This document shows positions 16,238-25,567 of a stretch of 64,000 nt of DNA, piece by piece (position 1 is the stretch's first letter; the number at the start of each line of letters is the position of its first letter). The notes below the pieces were generated by a model that did not search any database, had not been told where the DNA came from, and worked only from the letters and a program-made list of their open reading frames with translations. The DNA is from Gallionella capsiferriformans ES-2 (lineage in GTDB: Bacteria > Pseudomonadota > Gammaproteobacteria > Burkholderiales > Gallionellaceae), in NCBI RefSeq assembly GCF_000145255.1, contig NC_014394.1:1488001-1552000 (forward strand), written 5' to 3'. The position numbers and the translations under genes are program-made.

Positions 16238-19125
16238 GCGACCTCCTCCATCGCCAGCAGGATCAACCCCCTCGTATTGTTGCCATCGGTGATGCTGCGG
16301 GCATTAAGCAACAATTTGCGCTGACCGATCAGGGGGAATTGATGCTCAACAACAAAATTCTCGATGACCTGATTGCCTGACACGAGCGTATCCAGCAGAT
16401 TTCTCAGTTCAGGAATATCCCATTGATTATTACCCAGCAGATAAATCGAACTGCCGAGGGTAGCTTTTTCCGTGGTATGAAAAAATTGATAAAAAGAACG
16501 ACTGGCCGACACGATGTTCAACTGGCTATCTAGCACCAGCAACGGTTCTCGGATGGTATTGACGATACCCTCCGCCATTTCACGTGCTTCGATAACGGCC
16601 TGTTCTACCTGTTTACGCTGCGTAATGTCGGTGAAAGTTAACACCACCCCGTCGATCACATTGTCCAGCGTACGGTAGGGCTGTATGCGCGCCAGATAAC
16701 AGGCGCCGTTGTTCGTGGTCACTTCACGCTCGAAGGGCACCAGCGTATCCAGCACACTCTGGGCATCCGTCAGCAATTCGACATTCTGAATATTCGATTT
16801 AATGTCTGAGAGCGGACGGCCAACATCGGTGGATACCAGACGAAACAGCTTCATCGCATCGCGGGTGATGCGTTTGATATGCAACTGGTTATCCAGAAAC
16901 AGCGTACCGATGTTGATGTTATCGAGCAGATTTTTCATGTCATTCTGCATCAGGGCCAGCAGCTCTATTTTCGACTGCAATTCGGCATTGACGGTGACCA
17001 GCTCTTCGTTGACCGACTGCAACTCCTCCTTAGAAGTTTCCAGCTCCTCGTTGGTTGACTGCAACTCCTCGTTGGTTGACTGTAACTCTTCGTTAGTCGA
17101 TTTTAGTTCTTCATTTGACGATTGCTGCTGTTCGATCGTCCCTTGTAAATTTTCCTTGGTATATGCTAACTCTCGTTCCAGTTCGTGGACGCGTGCAAGT
17201 TCCAGCATGCCGGGTTGCGCCCCCTTGTGCCGTTTTCCCGCTAGGGGTGCAATATCCTGAAAACTAACCAGAAACAGCCTTTGCTCTCGATTAGGGCCGT
17301 GCATCTGGCGCACACTGAGATTCATGTGCTGCATTTCACCGTCTCTCTTGATCGACACTTCATGATTCAAAGTGAGTTGAGCGTGACTGACCGCTGCGCT
17401 GAGCGCATTGCGCAAGTGCATTTGCAATCCATCGCGTGCCATTTCGATGATATTCAATGTGGCCTGTCCGGGTGCGGGTCGCAAGTAGTGTCCGGTATCT
17501 CCGTGCACATACAGTATCGTGCCTTTCTCATCTGTCACCACAGACGCCGGCGCGTACGATTGCAACAGCATGCTGCGGGTCAGTTCAGAAAAATTAGTTT
17601 CGCGCGGTTTGATAATCATCTCTTCAGGTTCTTTGAAATTGGTATTGCGTGCCCAGACCAGTCCGCCGGACATCACGGCCGTGGTTGAAGACACGATGCC
17701 GCTCGCGCGATAAAATTTCCACTTGCGATTTAACGGGGCAAACAGTTCAGGATAATTGCCTATGCTCTCCGACGGGGACAGGAACAACACACCGCCCGGC
17801 TTTAAAGCATAGTGAAATGCAGGAATCAAACGATTTTGCACCTCCGTTTCCAGATAGATCATCAGGTTGCGGCAACTGAGCAGGTCTAGTCGTGTAAACG
17901 GCGGGTCTTTAATCACGTTCTGAATTGCGAATACCACCATTTCGCGGATCGATTTTTTAACCCGGAAGCCGGACTCCTCCTTGAGGAAAAATCGACGCAA
18001 GCGTTCTGCACTCACATCTTGCGCGATATTAAGCGGATACAAACCCGTGCGTGCCACGGCAATCGCATCGTCGTCCAGATCGGTCGCAAACAAAAGCACT
18101 TTGAACACCTGGTGCGAATTTTCCATATATTCGCTGAGCAGCATCGCGATGGAATAGGCTTCCTCACCGGTTGCACAACCGGCAACCCAGATACGAAGTA
18201 CATAATCATCCGGCTTATCGACCAGCAACTGCGGCAGTACCTCATTTTGCAGCACATCAAACGCCTCTGCATCGCGGAAAAAACTGGTGACGTTGATCAG
18301 GAGTTCCTTAAATAGTTTGCCCGTCTCTTCAGGATGTTCCTTCAAATAGCGTCCGTACACTTCAAGGCTGTCGATGTCATGCATACTCATACGCCGTTCG
18401 ATGCGTCGTCCTATGGTACTTTTTTTATACTGGGAGAAATCATGGCCGGTGACGCTGCGCAACTGCATCAGGATGCGGTTTAATTCACCTGTTCTCGCAA
18501 CAGGTTCGACTACCGTGCCGATACTGATGCCTTTGATCAGCGCTGCCGGCATGCTCTCAACCGTCAGTACACGGCTGGCGAAACCTGACTTAATTGCACT
18601 CTGCGGCATACCGTCGTATTTCGCAGACGCCGGTTCCTGTACCAGTGAAACGCCGCCCGCCCCCAGAATGGCGCGTAGGCCCAGCGTTCCATCCGTGCCG
18701 GTACCGGACAATATGATGCCGACCGCCCGAGCGCCCATATCATCGGCCAGCGAGCGGAAAAAAGTATCAATGGGCAAACGCTGTGCGTGCGGCTGAACCG
18801 GCACGGACAACTGCAAGATACCATGAAAAATGGCCAGATCCCGGTTGGGAGGAATCACGTAAACCGTATTGGGTTCAACTTGAGTCTGATCTTCAATTTC
18901 AACGACCCGCATGGAGGTGGTGCGCTGCAAAATTTCCGTGAGGATGCTCGCGTGTCCCGGATATAAATGCGATATGACGACGAACGTCATACCGCTGTCC
19001 GGCGGCATATGGTGAAAGAACACCTCGAACGCTTCCAGTCCACCCGCTGACGCCCCCATACCTACAACATTAAAGGGGATGATCGGACTCACCGGAACAG
19101 GTGGTTCAATTGGATCAGCGTCCAC
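16234..19125 (-). CDS. CheB-CheR-PAS fusion (methylesterase/methyltransferase signalling protein)
   Basis: 963 residues. The CheB-like methylesterase domain (about 15-200) has no receiver but keeps the catalytic Ser in GMGASAGGLEAF, the His in VISHLYPGHAS and the Asp in LSGTGTDGTLG. The CheR domain (about 215-480) has the SAM loop RIWVAGCATGEEAYSIAMLL. PAS-like segments follow at about 535-630 and 730-835, with a long NEELxST heptad coiled coil (about 645-720) between them, and a final PAS begins near residue 850. No chemoreceptor or CheA lies nearby, so the target is unknown. This class often feeds kinase or c-di-GMP circuits; here it heads an operon with a cyclase, a kinase and a regulator. 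Confidence 0.92.
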   Translation of the reverse strand: MDADPIEPPVPVSPIIPFNVVGMGASAGGLEAFEVFFHHMPPDSGMTFVVISHLYPGHASILTEILQRTTSMRVVEIEDQTQVEPNTVYVIPPNRDLAIFHGILQLSVPVQPHAQRLPIDTFFRSLADDMGARAVGIILSGTGTDGTLGLRAILGAGGVSLVQEPASAKYDGMPQSAIKSGFASRVLTVESMPAALIKGISIGTVVEPVARTGELNRILMQLRSVTGHDFSQYKKSTIGRRIERRMSMHDIDSLEVYGRYLKEHPEETGKLFKELLINVTSFFRDAEAFDVLQNEVLPQLLVDKPDDYVLRIWVAGCATGEEAYSIAMLLSEYMENSHQVFKVLLFATDLDDDAIAVARTGLYPLNIAQDVSAERLRRFFLKEESGFRVKKSIREMVVFAIQNVIKDPPFTRLDLLSCRNLMIYLETEVQNRLIPAFHYALKPGGVLFLSPSESIGNYPELFAPLNRKWKFYRASGIVSSTTAVMSGGLVWARNTNFKEPEEMIIKPRETNFSELTRSMLLQSYAPASVVTDEKGTILYVHGDTGHYLRPAPGQATLNIIEMARDGLQMHLRNALSAAVSHAQLTLNHEVSIKRDGEMQHMNLSVRQMHGPNREQRLFLVSFQDIAPLAGKRHKGAQPGMLELARVHELERELAYTKENLQGTIEQQQSSNEELKSTNEELQSTNEELQSTNEELETSKEELQSVNEELVTVNAELQSKIELLALMQNDMKNLLDNINIGTLFLDNQLHIKRITRDAMKLFRLVSTDVGRPLSDIKSNIQNVELLTDAQSVLDTLVPFEREVTTNNGACYLARIQPYRTLDNVIDGVVLTFTDITQRKQVEQAVIEAREMAEGIVNTIREPLLVLDSQLNIVSASRSFYQFFHTTEKATLGSSIYLLGNNQWDIPELRNLLDTLVSGNQVIENFVVEHQFPLIGQRKLLLNARSITDGNNTRGLILLAMEEVA
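17003..17107 (-). repeat. 21-bp coding tandem repeats (NEELxST heptads)
   Basis: Five successive 21-bp units, the central ones nearly identical (17045-17065 and 17066-17086 differ at one base). Each encodes a seven-residue coiled-coil heptad such as NEELQST in the CheB-CheR-PAS protein. Such repeats can change in number by slippage without breaking the frame. Confidence 0.85.
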
Positions 19126-19259
19126 GCAATATCCTTAATAAAAATTTGAGTAATATCGCAAGATACAACCGTTGTTGCCCTGTGTCCATCGGACAATCCC
19201 CATTCTCAATTGAGATAATCCGACCCCGCCATTAAAATGACGGCAGATGTCGCGCCGGT

Positions 19260-20183
19260 TTAAAGTCCACTCAATTCTCTGATGTGCGCGGTAACGCTGC
19301 GTCCTAGCGCACTCAAGGAATAGCCGCCTTCAAGTACCGAGACGATGCGCTGTGCGGCGTGTTGCTCTGCGAGCGTTTTTAACTGCCCGGTAACCCATGC
19401 GTAATCGGCTTCGCGCAGTGCCAGTCCGCCCATATCGTCTTCCCGGTGTGCGTCAAATCCTGCCGAAATAATAAGCAGTTGCGGCGAAAAGGCGGCGAGC
19501 GCCGGCAGCCAGTGTTGCGTAACCGCAGCTTGAAAATCAACGCCCGAACTGCCCGCTGCGAGCGGCACGTTGATGATGTGCGAATTACTGCTGTCCGCAC
19601 CGCAATAGGGATAATAGGGGTGACGAAACGTCGAGCACAGCATCACGCGCGGCTCGTTGCGAAAAATAGCTTCTGTCCCGTCGCCGTGATGCACATCGAA
19701 GTCAACGATCGCCACGCGTTGCAGCCCATGCTGTTCGAGCGCATGGGCTGCCGCGATGGCGACATTGTTGAAGATGCAAAATCCTGCGGCACTCGCGGGT
19801 CCCGCATGATGGCCGGGCGGGCGAATATTGCAAAAGGCATTTTCTGCCTGTCCGCTCATCACAAGGTCAACCGCGCGCACCGCTGCACCCGCAGCATGCA
19901 GTGCCGCATCCAGTGTATAGGGATTCATCAGCGTATCGCCGTCGAGCTCAACGCGGCCCGTTTCGGGTGCGCGTTCAAATACGCTGTCGACGTAACTTGC
20001 CTGGTGCACCCGCAACAACTGCTCGCGGGTCACTTTGGGGGCATCAAAATGCGCCAGATAGTGAAACAAGCCTGACGCGATCAACTGATCCTCAATGGCG
20101 TGGATGCGTGCAGGACACTCCGGATGTTCGGCTCCCATGTCGTGTTTCAAGCAGACCGGATGCGTCAAATAGGCAGTTTGCAT
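19260..20183 (-). CDS. Histone deacetylase family protein (AcuC/HDAC-like)
   Basis: A 307-residue zinc-dependent deacylase of the arginase fold. The active-site segments are intact: RPPGHHAGP (His pair), VDFDVHHGDGTEAIF (metal Asp and His), SAGFDAHRED (second metal Asp) and LEGGYSL (transition-state Tyr). Known substrates in bacteria include acetylated lysines (acetyl-CoA synthetase), polyamines and acetoin-related targets. The next gene upstream on the same strand is a Pat-type protein acetyltransferase, so lysine deacetylation is the most economical guess. The 155-bp AT-rich gap before it probably contains its own promoter. No clear Shine-Dalgarno sequence precedes the ATG at 20183. Confidence 0.92.
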   Translation of the reverse strand: MQTAYLTHPVCLKHDMGAEHPECPARIHAIEDQLIASGLFHYLAHFDAPKVTREQLLRVHQASYVDSVFERAPETGRVELDGDTLMNPYTLDAALHAAGAAVRAVDLVMSGQAENAFCNIRPPGHHAGPASAAGFCIFNNVAIAAAHALEQHGLQRVAIVDFDVHHGDGTEAIFRNEPRVMLCSTFRHPYYPYCGADSSNSHIINVPLAAGSSGVDFQAAVTQHWLPALAAFSPQLLIISAGFDAHREDDMGGLALREADYAWVTGQLKTLAEQHAAQRIVSVLEGGYSLSALGRSVTAHIRELSGL

Positions 20184-20337
20184 AATAAAAATAGCGAAGT
20201 TAAAAACACACTAAAAATATTCTCACGCAGAGAATGCGGAGAAAAAACCTTTAAATAACAATTTAACACATTAGGGTTGTGATCTAATTCATTAAATTTA
20301 AAGTGTTTTTTCTCTTTAGCTTTGAATCATCCTGTTT

Positions 20338-23016
20338 TTACAGTACCTTCCTTACCGCCTTGATGCTGTCATCGTCTTCGCTGGTGCAGACATCAAAGCC
20401 CATTCTGTCCATCAGATGCAACATGTCGGTGTTGTTTTTGAGCACTTCGCCTTCAATGACCTTCAAGCCCTTGGCTTTGGCCGACTCCATCAGGGTTGTC
20501 ATCAGGCGCTGACCTAATCCTTTGCCGTGCATATTATCCGCGATCGCCAGCGCAAATTCGCAACTCTCGCCATCGGGATTGATTGCGAAGCGCGCGACCC
20601 CCAGCTCCACTTCCTTACCCTGTATCTCGGTCACCGCAATCAGCGCCATTTCGCGGCTGTAGTCGATCTGCGTGAAACGCACCAGCATCGCCTGACTGAG
20701 TTCCTGCACGCTGTTCATGAAACGGAAGAAACGCGATTGCTCGGAGAGGTTGCGGACGAACTCCTGCACCAGCTCTGCATCTTCGGGGCGAATCGGGCGG
20801 ATGGTGATGTCCATGCCGTCCGCCAACTGCCAGTGGTTGACCAGGTGAGTCGGGTACGGATAAATGGCCATATGCGAATAACGATCCGCACTCGGTTGCT
20901 TAAATTCGACCACCACGCGCGCATCGGCTGCCAGTACACCGTGCTCGTCCAGAATCAACGGATTGATGTCCATTTCGGTCAGCATCGGCAACTCGCACAC
21001 CATCTCGGAGACGCGCAGCAGCACCGATTCGAGCGCTTCCATGTTCACAGGCGGCATATGACGGAAGGCGCCCAGCAAACGCGACACATTGGTGCGATTA
21101 ATTAAATCGCGCGCTAAGAAGGAATTTAAAGGCGGCAGCGTCACTTGTGCATCGCCCATCACCTCGACCATCGTACCTCCTGCGCCGAAGGTAATCACAG
21201 GACCGAACACCGGGTCGCAGATGACGCCGACCATCAGTTCGCGACCATTAGCCTTGACGATCATCGGTTGAATCGAAATGCCGTCCATATGCGCGCCGGG
21301 ACGGTTTTTCTTGATATTCTCAGTGATCTCGTGATACGCCGCCCGCACCGCCTGCGCGTTGCCCAGATTGAGCTTGACGCCGCCGGCATCGCTTTTATGC
21401 GTGATGTCACGGGAATTGACCTTCATTGCGACCGGGAAACCCAGTTGTTGTGCGATCAGCAAAGCCTCATTCGGCGAACGGGCAACCATGGTTTGAGCGA
21501 CCGGAATATGGAACGCGGCCAGCACGGCCTTGGATTCCATCTCGCTTAATACCTTACGCTTATCCATCAGCGCGCCTTCAATCACCATGCGCGCGCCCTC
21601 GACGTCCGGTGCGACATGGTGTGACAAAGGCTCTGGCATCTGCATCAGCAGCTTCTGGTTGCTGTAGTAATCGGACAGGTAGGAGAACACTTCGACCGCA
21701 GGCTCAGGGGTGCGGAAGTTAGGTTTTTTCGAGTGGGCGAACAACTTGCGCGATTCGGCCACCTGTGTCTCGCCCATCCAGCAGGTCAAGAGCGGCTTGC
21801 TGTATTTATTGGCCAGTTCAATCACGACCTGGGCCGCTTCCAACGGTTTGGTCATCGCCTGCGGCGTCAGGATGGTCAGCACGCCATCGACATTGGGATC
21901 TTCCAGGCAGGCGGCCACCGCATGCTGATAACGATCGGCCTGCGCATCGCCTATGATATCCACTGGATTGCCGTGCGACCAGTTAGGCGGCAGCACTTCA
22001 TTGAGGCGCGTGATCGTCGTGTCCGACAAGTTAGCCATGACGAGTCCTAAATCGGATGCGCGATCGGTCGCCATGACACCCGGCCCTCCGCCATTCGTGA
22101 CGATCGCTAAGCGGTTGCCGGACGGATGAAAGCCGCAGGATAGCGCTTTAGCTGCTGAAAATAGTTGCGTGACGGTCTCAACCCGCACTACACCGGCACG
22201 GCGCACGGCGGCGTCAAACGCATCGTCAGAACCCACCAGCGATGCGGTATGTGACATCGCGGCTTTCGAACCTGCCTCGTGGCGACCGACCTTGATCAGA
22301 ATCACAGGTTTGACCCGCGCCGCGGCACGCAACGAACTCATGAAACGGCGCGACTCCCTGATTCCTTCGATGTACAGCAAAATGCTCTGAGTATTCGAAT
22401 CGGACACCAGATAGTCCAGCGTCTCGCCAAAATCGACGTCGGCAGATGAACCCATCGATACGACGCTGGAAAAACCGACATCGTTGATCTGCGCCCAGTC
22501 TAAAATCGCGGTACATAACGCGCCCGACTGAGAGACTAAGGCCAGATTGCCGGCATTCGCCCCGCCGTTGTTGAACGTCGCATTCAGGCCAATCGATGGC
22601 CGCATGACGCCAAGACAATTAGGGCCGATTAAGCGTATCCCGTAGCGCGCTGCATTGACCAGCACCTGACGCTCCAGTTCCTGTCCTTCCGCGCCGATTT
22701 CGCCAAAGCCTGCGGTGATAATCACTGCCGCTTTAACCCCGTGCTTTCCGCACTCTTCGATGATGTCCGGCACTGTTTTCGGCGGGGTTGCGATCACCAC
22801 CAGTTCAACCTCAGCTTCGATCTCGCTGATCGCAGCATACGCTTTGCAACCCTGTACTTCTGCAACGCGCGAATTAATCGGATAGAGCCCGCCCTTAAAG
22901 CCCCCCTCAAGCATATTGTGAAAGACGATTTGTCCGACGGAGTCGACCCGATCGCTGGCGCCGAATACAGCTACGGAACTAGGTGAGAAAAGTGATGTAA
23001 GATAGTGTTTTGACAT
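20338..23016 (-). CDS. Pat-type protein lysine acetyltransferase (ADP-forming acyl-CoA synthetase-like + GNAT)
   Basis: 892 residues in the standard order of the Pat/YfiQ family. A CoA-binding Rossmann domain (about 8-135, SVAVFGASDRVDSVG) is followed by succinyl-CoA-ligase-like domains (about 145-460, with GPNCLG and VSQSGAL). An ATP-grasp domain (about 480-700) contains GFPVAMKVNSRDITHKSDAG, and the GNAT acetyltransferase is at about 735-892 with the acetyl-CoA loop DNMHGKGLGQRLM. In enterobacteria Pat acetylates and inactivates acetyl-CoA synthetase, and its ligase part is thought to be catalytically dead. The last residues (EDDDSIKAVRKVL) are usual for the family. The neighbour downstream is a deacetylase. 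Confidence 0.93.
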   Translation of the reverse strand: MSKHYLTSLFSPSSVAVFGASDRVDSVGQIVFHNMLEGGFKGGLYPINSRVAEVQGCKAYAAISEIEAEVELVVIATPPKTVPDIIEECGKHGVKAAVIITAGFGEIGAEGQELERQVLVNAARYGIRLIGPNCLGVMRPSIGLNATFNNGGANAGNLALVSQSGALCTAILDWAQINDVGFSSVVSMGSSADVDFGETLDYLVSDSNTQSILLYIEGIRESRRFMSSLRAAARVKPVILIKVGRHEAGSKAAMSHTASLVGSDDAFDAAVRRAGVVRVETVTQLFSAAKALSCGFHPSGNRLAIVTNGGGPGVMATDRASDLGLVMANLSDTTITRLNEVLPPNWSHGNPVDIIGDAQADRYQHAVAACLEDPNVDGVLTILTPQAMTKPLEAAQVVIELANKYSKPLLTCWMGETQVAESRKLFAHSKKPNFRTPEPAVEVFSYLSDYYSNQKLLMQMPEPLSHHVAPDVEGARMVIEGALMDKRKVLSEMESKAVLAAFHIPVAQTMVARSPNEALLIAQQLGFPVAMKVNSRDITHKSDAGGVKLNLGNAQAVRAAYHEITENIKKNRPGAHMDGISIQPMIVKANGRELMVGVICDPVFGPVITFGAGGTMVEVMGDAQVTLPPLNSFLARDLINRTNVSRLLGAFRHMPPVNMEALESVLLRVSEMVCELPMLTEMDINPLILDEHGVLAADARVVVEFKQPSADRYSHMAIYPYPTHLVNHWQLADGMDITIRPIRPEDAELVQEFVRNLSEQSRFFRFMNSVQELSQAMLVRFTQIDYSREMALIAVTEIQGKEVELGVARFAINPDGESCEFALAIADNMHGKGLGQRLMTTLMESAKAKGLKVIEGEVLKNNTDMLHLMDRMGFDVCTSEDDDSIKAVRKVL

Positions 23017-23183
23017 GATATTTAAATTTTTATAAATTGAATTCTGGAATTAGGAACCGGGAAGTGTGCACGGTCGTAGAGGACATTTTATGGTAGACAT
23101 ATTACAAACTGATTAGCCAGTTGCATGAATGGCTTAATTATCCTCGCAGCGCAGCGATACTTCCATCTTTTTTTGCCTGCCTG

Positions 23184-24083
23184 TCAGCCCTTTTGCATAT
23201 ACCGTTCAAGATGACTGATAAAGGCACGCGTCTTGGCCGGCAAATAGCGGCGCATCGGCATTACCGCCCATGCGGGAACGGTCGGCAACGACCAGTCAGG
23301 CAGCACCTGTACCAGGCGCCCTTGCTGTAAATCCGCCCGGGCAAAGCTGCAAGGCAAGGCGGCGATCCCTGCGCCATCCAACAGCAATTGCTGAATCATG
23401 TCAGGTGAGTTGAGCGTCAGCCGTCCGGGCGGTATGGCCTCCCATAACGTTTTATCTGACTGTAAATTCCACGGCACGGCATTGCCCCGGTCGGATAGCA
23501 GGCGCACCGCCGTATGTTGCGCCAGTTCATCGGGGTGGTTGGGTGCCGGATGCAGCGCAAGATAGATCGGACTCGCATACAGCGCAAAATGCTGTTCGTC
23601 GATTTTTCTGGCCACCAGCGTCGCATCATCCGTCAGATCTCCCATGCGTATCGCCAGATCGTAGCGCTCGCCAATCAGATCGACGCGCCTTGAGGACAAA
23701 TCAAGATCGAGTTGAATCTCGGCATAGGCGTCGATAAAAGTGGCAATCGCGCGCGAAAAATGATGCCGCGCATAATCACCCGGCATCGAGACCCGCAAAC
23801 GACCATGCGGCTGTGCATCCTGACTGCGGACAAAATCCTGTACAGCAGCAACCTCATCGCTCACCCGCCGGCAGTGATCGAGAAACTCAAGTCCAAACTC
23901 AGTGAGGGTTAAACGACGCGTAGTGCGGATGAGCAGGCGCTGACCTAAGGCCGCCTCCATATTGGCCAGACGGCGCGAAACGGTTGCCTTAGGCATAACA
24001 AGGTGTTCTGCCGCACGAACCATGCTGTGAAATTCAGCGATAGTAGCGAACAGAATATAGTCATCAGCGGAGAGTTGTTTCAT
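23184..24083 (-). CDS. LysR family transcriptional regulator
   Basis: 299 residues. The winged HTH is at residues 1-65 (DYILFATIAEFHSMVRAAEH, then PKATVSRRLANMEAALGQRL), and the periplasmic-binding-protein-like effector domain occupies about 92-295. It is divergent from the pirin-b561-YceI-YceI genes with an 85-bp gap to the chosen pirin ATG. A perfect 17-bp palindrome starts three bases before its own ATG. LysR proteins commonly repress themselves and activate the divergent operon from such a site. The effector is unknown. The C-terminus ends HLERYMQKG, as is usual for the CrgA-like branch. Confidence 0.94.
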   Translation of the reverse strand: MKQLSADDYILFATIAEFHSMVRAAEHLVMPKATVSRRLANMEAALGQRLLIRTTRRLTLTEFGLEFLDHCRRVSDEVAAVQDFVRSQDAQPHGRLRVSMPGDYARHHFSRAIATFIDAYAEIQLDLDLSSRRVDLIGERYDLAIRMGDLTDDATLVARKIDEQHFALYASPIYLALHPAPNHPDELAQHTAVRLLSDRGNAVPWNLQSDKTLWEAIPPGRLTLNSPDMIQQLLLDGAGIAALPCSFARADLQQGRLVQVLPDWSLPTVPAWAVMPMRRYLPAKTRAFISHLERYMQKG

Positions 24084-24086
24084 TTA

Positions 24087-24103
24087 CGGGATAGTCTATC
24101 CCG
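24087..24103. promoter_or_regulatory. Perfect palindrome in the lysR-pirin divergent region (probable operator)
   Basis: CGGGATAGTCTATCCCG, 8-bp arms around a central T, three bases upstream of the lysR start codon. GATAG/CTATC half-sites recur toward pirin (CTATCG near 24119 and CTATCA near 24137 and 24151). This suits repression of lysR and control of the divergent operon. Confidence 0.6.
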
Positions 24104-24168
24104 AATTAACGGCTTTATCTATCGTTTTGCTTACCCTATCATGCGATGACTATCAAACAGAGGCCATC

Positions 24169-25011
24169 ATGAATACCCTAACATCGCGCAGCGTAGAACA
24201 AGTCATCGAAGGCGTATTAACCTCGGACGGCGCAGGCGTCAAACTCACCCGCGTGCTGACCGGGAAACTCCAGCGGCGTCTCGATCCCTTTTTGATGCTG
24301 GACGCCTTCGGCAGCGACATCCCGGGCGACTATATTGCAGGATTTCCCGATCACCCGCATCGCGGCTTCGAAACCGTGACCTATATGTTGTCAGGTCGCA
24401 TGCGTCACCGTGACAGTGCAGGTCATCAAGGCTTGCTGGAAAACGGCGGCGTGCAGTGGATGAATGCCGGGCGCGGCGTGATTCATTCGGAAATGCCCGA
24501 GCAGGAAGACGGTGTCATGGAAGGCTTCCAGTTATGGCTCAACCTGCCCGCTGGTCAAAAAATGGCTGCCCCCTGGTATCAGGACTATGCCAGTCATCAA
24601 ATTCCTGAATATCAGACCGCTGAGGGCGTGACGGTGCGCGTGATTGCAGGGCTTAGCGGCACCACACAGGGGCTTATCAGTCGGGAAGTCACCGAGCCCT
24701 TGTATCTGGATATCCATTTGCCGGCAGGTGCCCGTTTTGAGGCGGAGATTCCGGTTACGCACAACGCGTTTGTCTATGTCTACCGGGGGGCTGCGAGCGT
24801 CAATGATACCGAAATCAAAGCGCAGCGGATGGGGATATTGAACAATAGCGGTCAGGGCGTGGCGCTGGATGCGGCAAGCGATACGCGCCTGATACTGATT
24901 GCCGGCAAACCGTTGAATGAACCCATCGTGCAATACGGGCCGTTCGTGATGAACACGCAGGAAGAAATTCATCAGGCGCTGGATGACTTTCGCTCCGGCC
25001 GTTTTGCCTGA
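24169..25011 (+). CDS. Pirin family protein
   Basis: A 280-residue bicupin. The metal site is in the N-terminal cupin: FPDHPHRGFETVTYMLSG supplies two His, and MNAGRGVIHSEMP supplies the His and Glu. Bacterial pirins include quercetin dioxygenases and regulators of pyruvate metabolism or redox; the activity here is not defined. The ATG at 24169 is preferred over an in-frame ATG 14 codons earlier because AGAGG lies just before it and pirin similarity begins with the following SRSVEQVIEG. It is the first gene of an apparent operon with cytochrome b561 and YceI proteins, opposite a LysR regulator. Confidence 0.94.
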   Translation: MNTLTSRSVEQVIEGVLTSDGAGVKLTRVLTGKLQRRLDPFLMLDAFGSDIPGDYIAGFPDHPHRGFETVTYMLSGRMRHRDSAGHQGLLENGGVQWMNAGRGVIHSEMPEQEDGVMEGFQLWLNLPAGQKMAAPWYQDYASHQIPEYQTAEGVTVRVIAGLSGTTQGLISREVTEPLYLDIHLPAGARFEAEIPVTHNAFVYVYRGAASVNDTEIKAQRMGILNNSGQGVALDAASDTRLILIAGKPLNEPIVQYGPFVMNTQEEIHQALDDFRSGRFA

Positions 25012-25033
25012 ATGCGCTATGGGAACGAATATC

Positions 25034-25567
25034 ATGACGACACGCTATACCCCCACCGCAATGGTGCTGCACTGGCTGATGGCGCTACTGCTGACGGGAA
25101 CGTTTGTGCTGGGGCTTTATATGAGCGACTTGAAATTATCGCCTACTAAGTTGCAGCTCTACAGTTACCATAAATGGATAGGCATCACGCTGCTGGCACT
25201 GGCGGTATTTCGTGTGCTCTGGCGGCTCACCCACAGGCCGCCTGCAATTGTCTTGCCGCGCTGGCAGCAACGCGCAAGTAGCAGCGTCCACGGTATGCTG
25301 TATGTGCTGTTCATCGCCATCCCGCTCACCGGCTGGCTGATGAGTTCGGCCAAGGGTTTTCAGACCGTGCTGTTCGGCGTTTTGCCGCTGCCGGATTTGG
25401 TCGGCAAAGATAAGTCGCTGGGGGTGCTGTTCACCTCGGTACACGAAAACCTCAATTATCTGCTGCTGGTGCTGGTACTGCTGCACGTGGCGGCCGCCTT
25501 AAAACATCAATTGATCGACCGCGACGGCCTCATGGCCCGCATGTTACCCGGAGGGATTGCAAAATGA
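25034..25567 (+). CDS. Cytochrome b561 family membrane protein
   Basis: 177 residues with four predicted membrane helices (about 11-32, 46-66, 84-108 and 137-158). Haem-ligand histidines are in AMVLHWLMALLL, YSYHKWIGITLL, SSSVHGMLYVLF and LVLLHVAAALKH, two per side. It moves electrons, probably between the quinone pool and a periplasmic partner. It overlaps the following yceI by 4 nt; a b561-yceI pair is common in proteobacteria (yceJ-yceI). An upstream in-frame ATG at 25019 could extend it by five residues, but family similarity starts at MTTRYTPTAM. Confidence 0.93.
   Translation: MTTRYTPTAMVLHWLMALLLTGTFVLGLYMSDLKLSPTKLQLYSYHKWIGITLLALAVFRVLWRLTHRPPAIVLPRWQQRASSSVHGMLYVLFIAIPLTGWLMSSAKGFQTVLFGVLPLPDLVGKDKSLGVLFTSVHENLNYLLLVLVLLHVAAALKHQLIDRDGLMARMLPGGIAK

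Noticed and set aside
17003-17107. Possible CRISPR-like repeat array
   Set aside because: The 21-bp units are contiguous, have no spacers, and encode coiled-coil heptads in frame.
19446-20075. 209-codon plus-strand open frame
   Set aside because: Antisense to the deacetylase gene, with low-complexity Arg/His-rich content.
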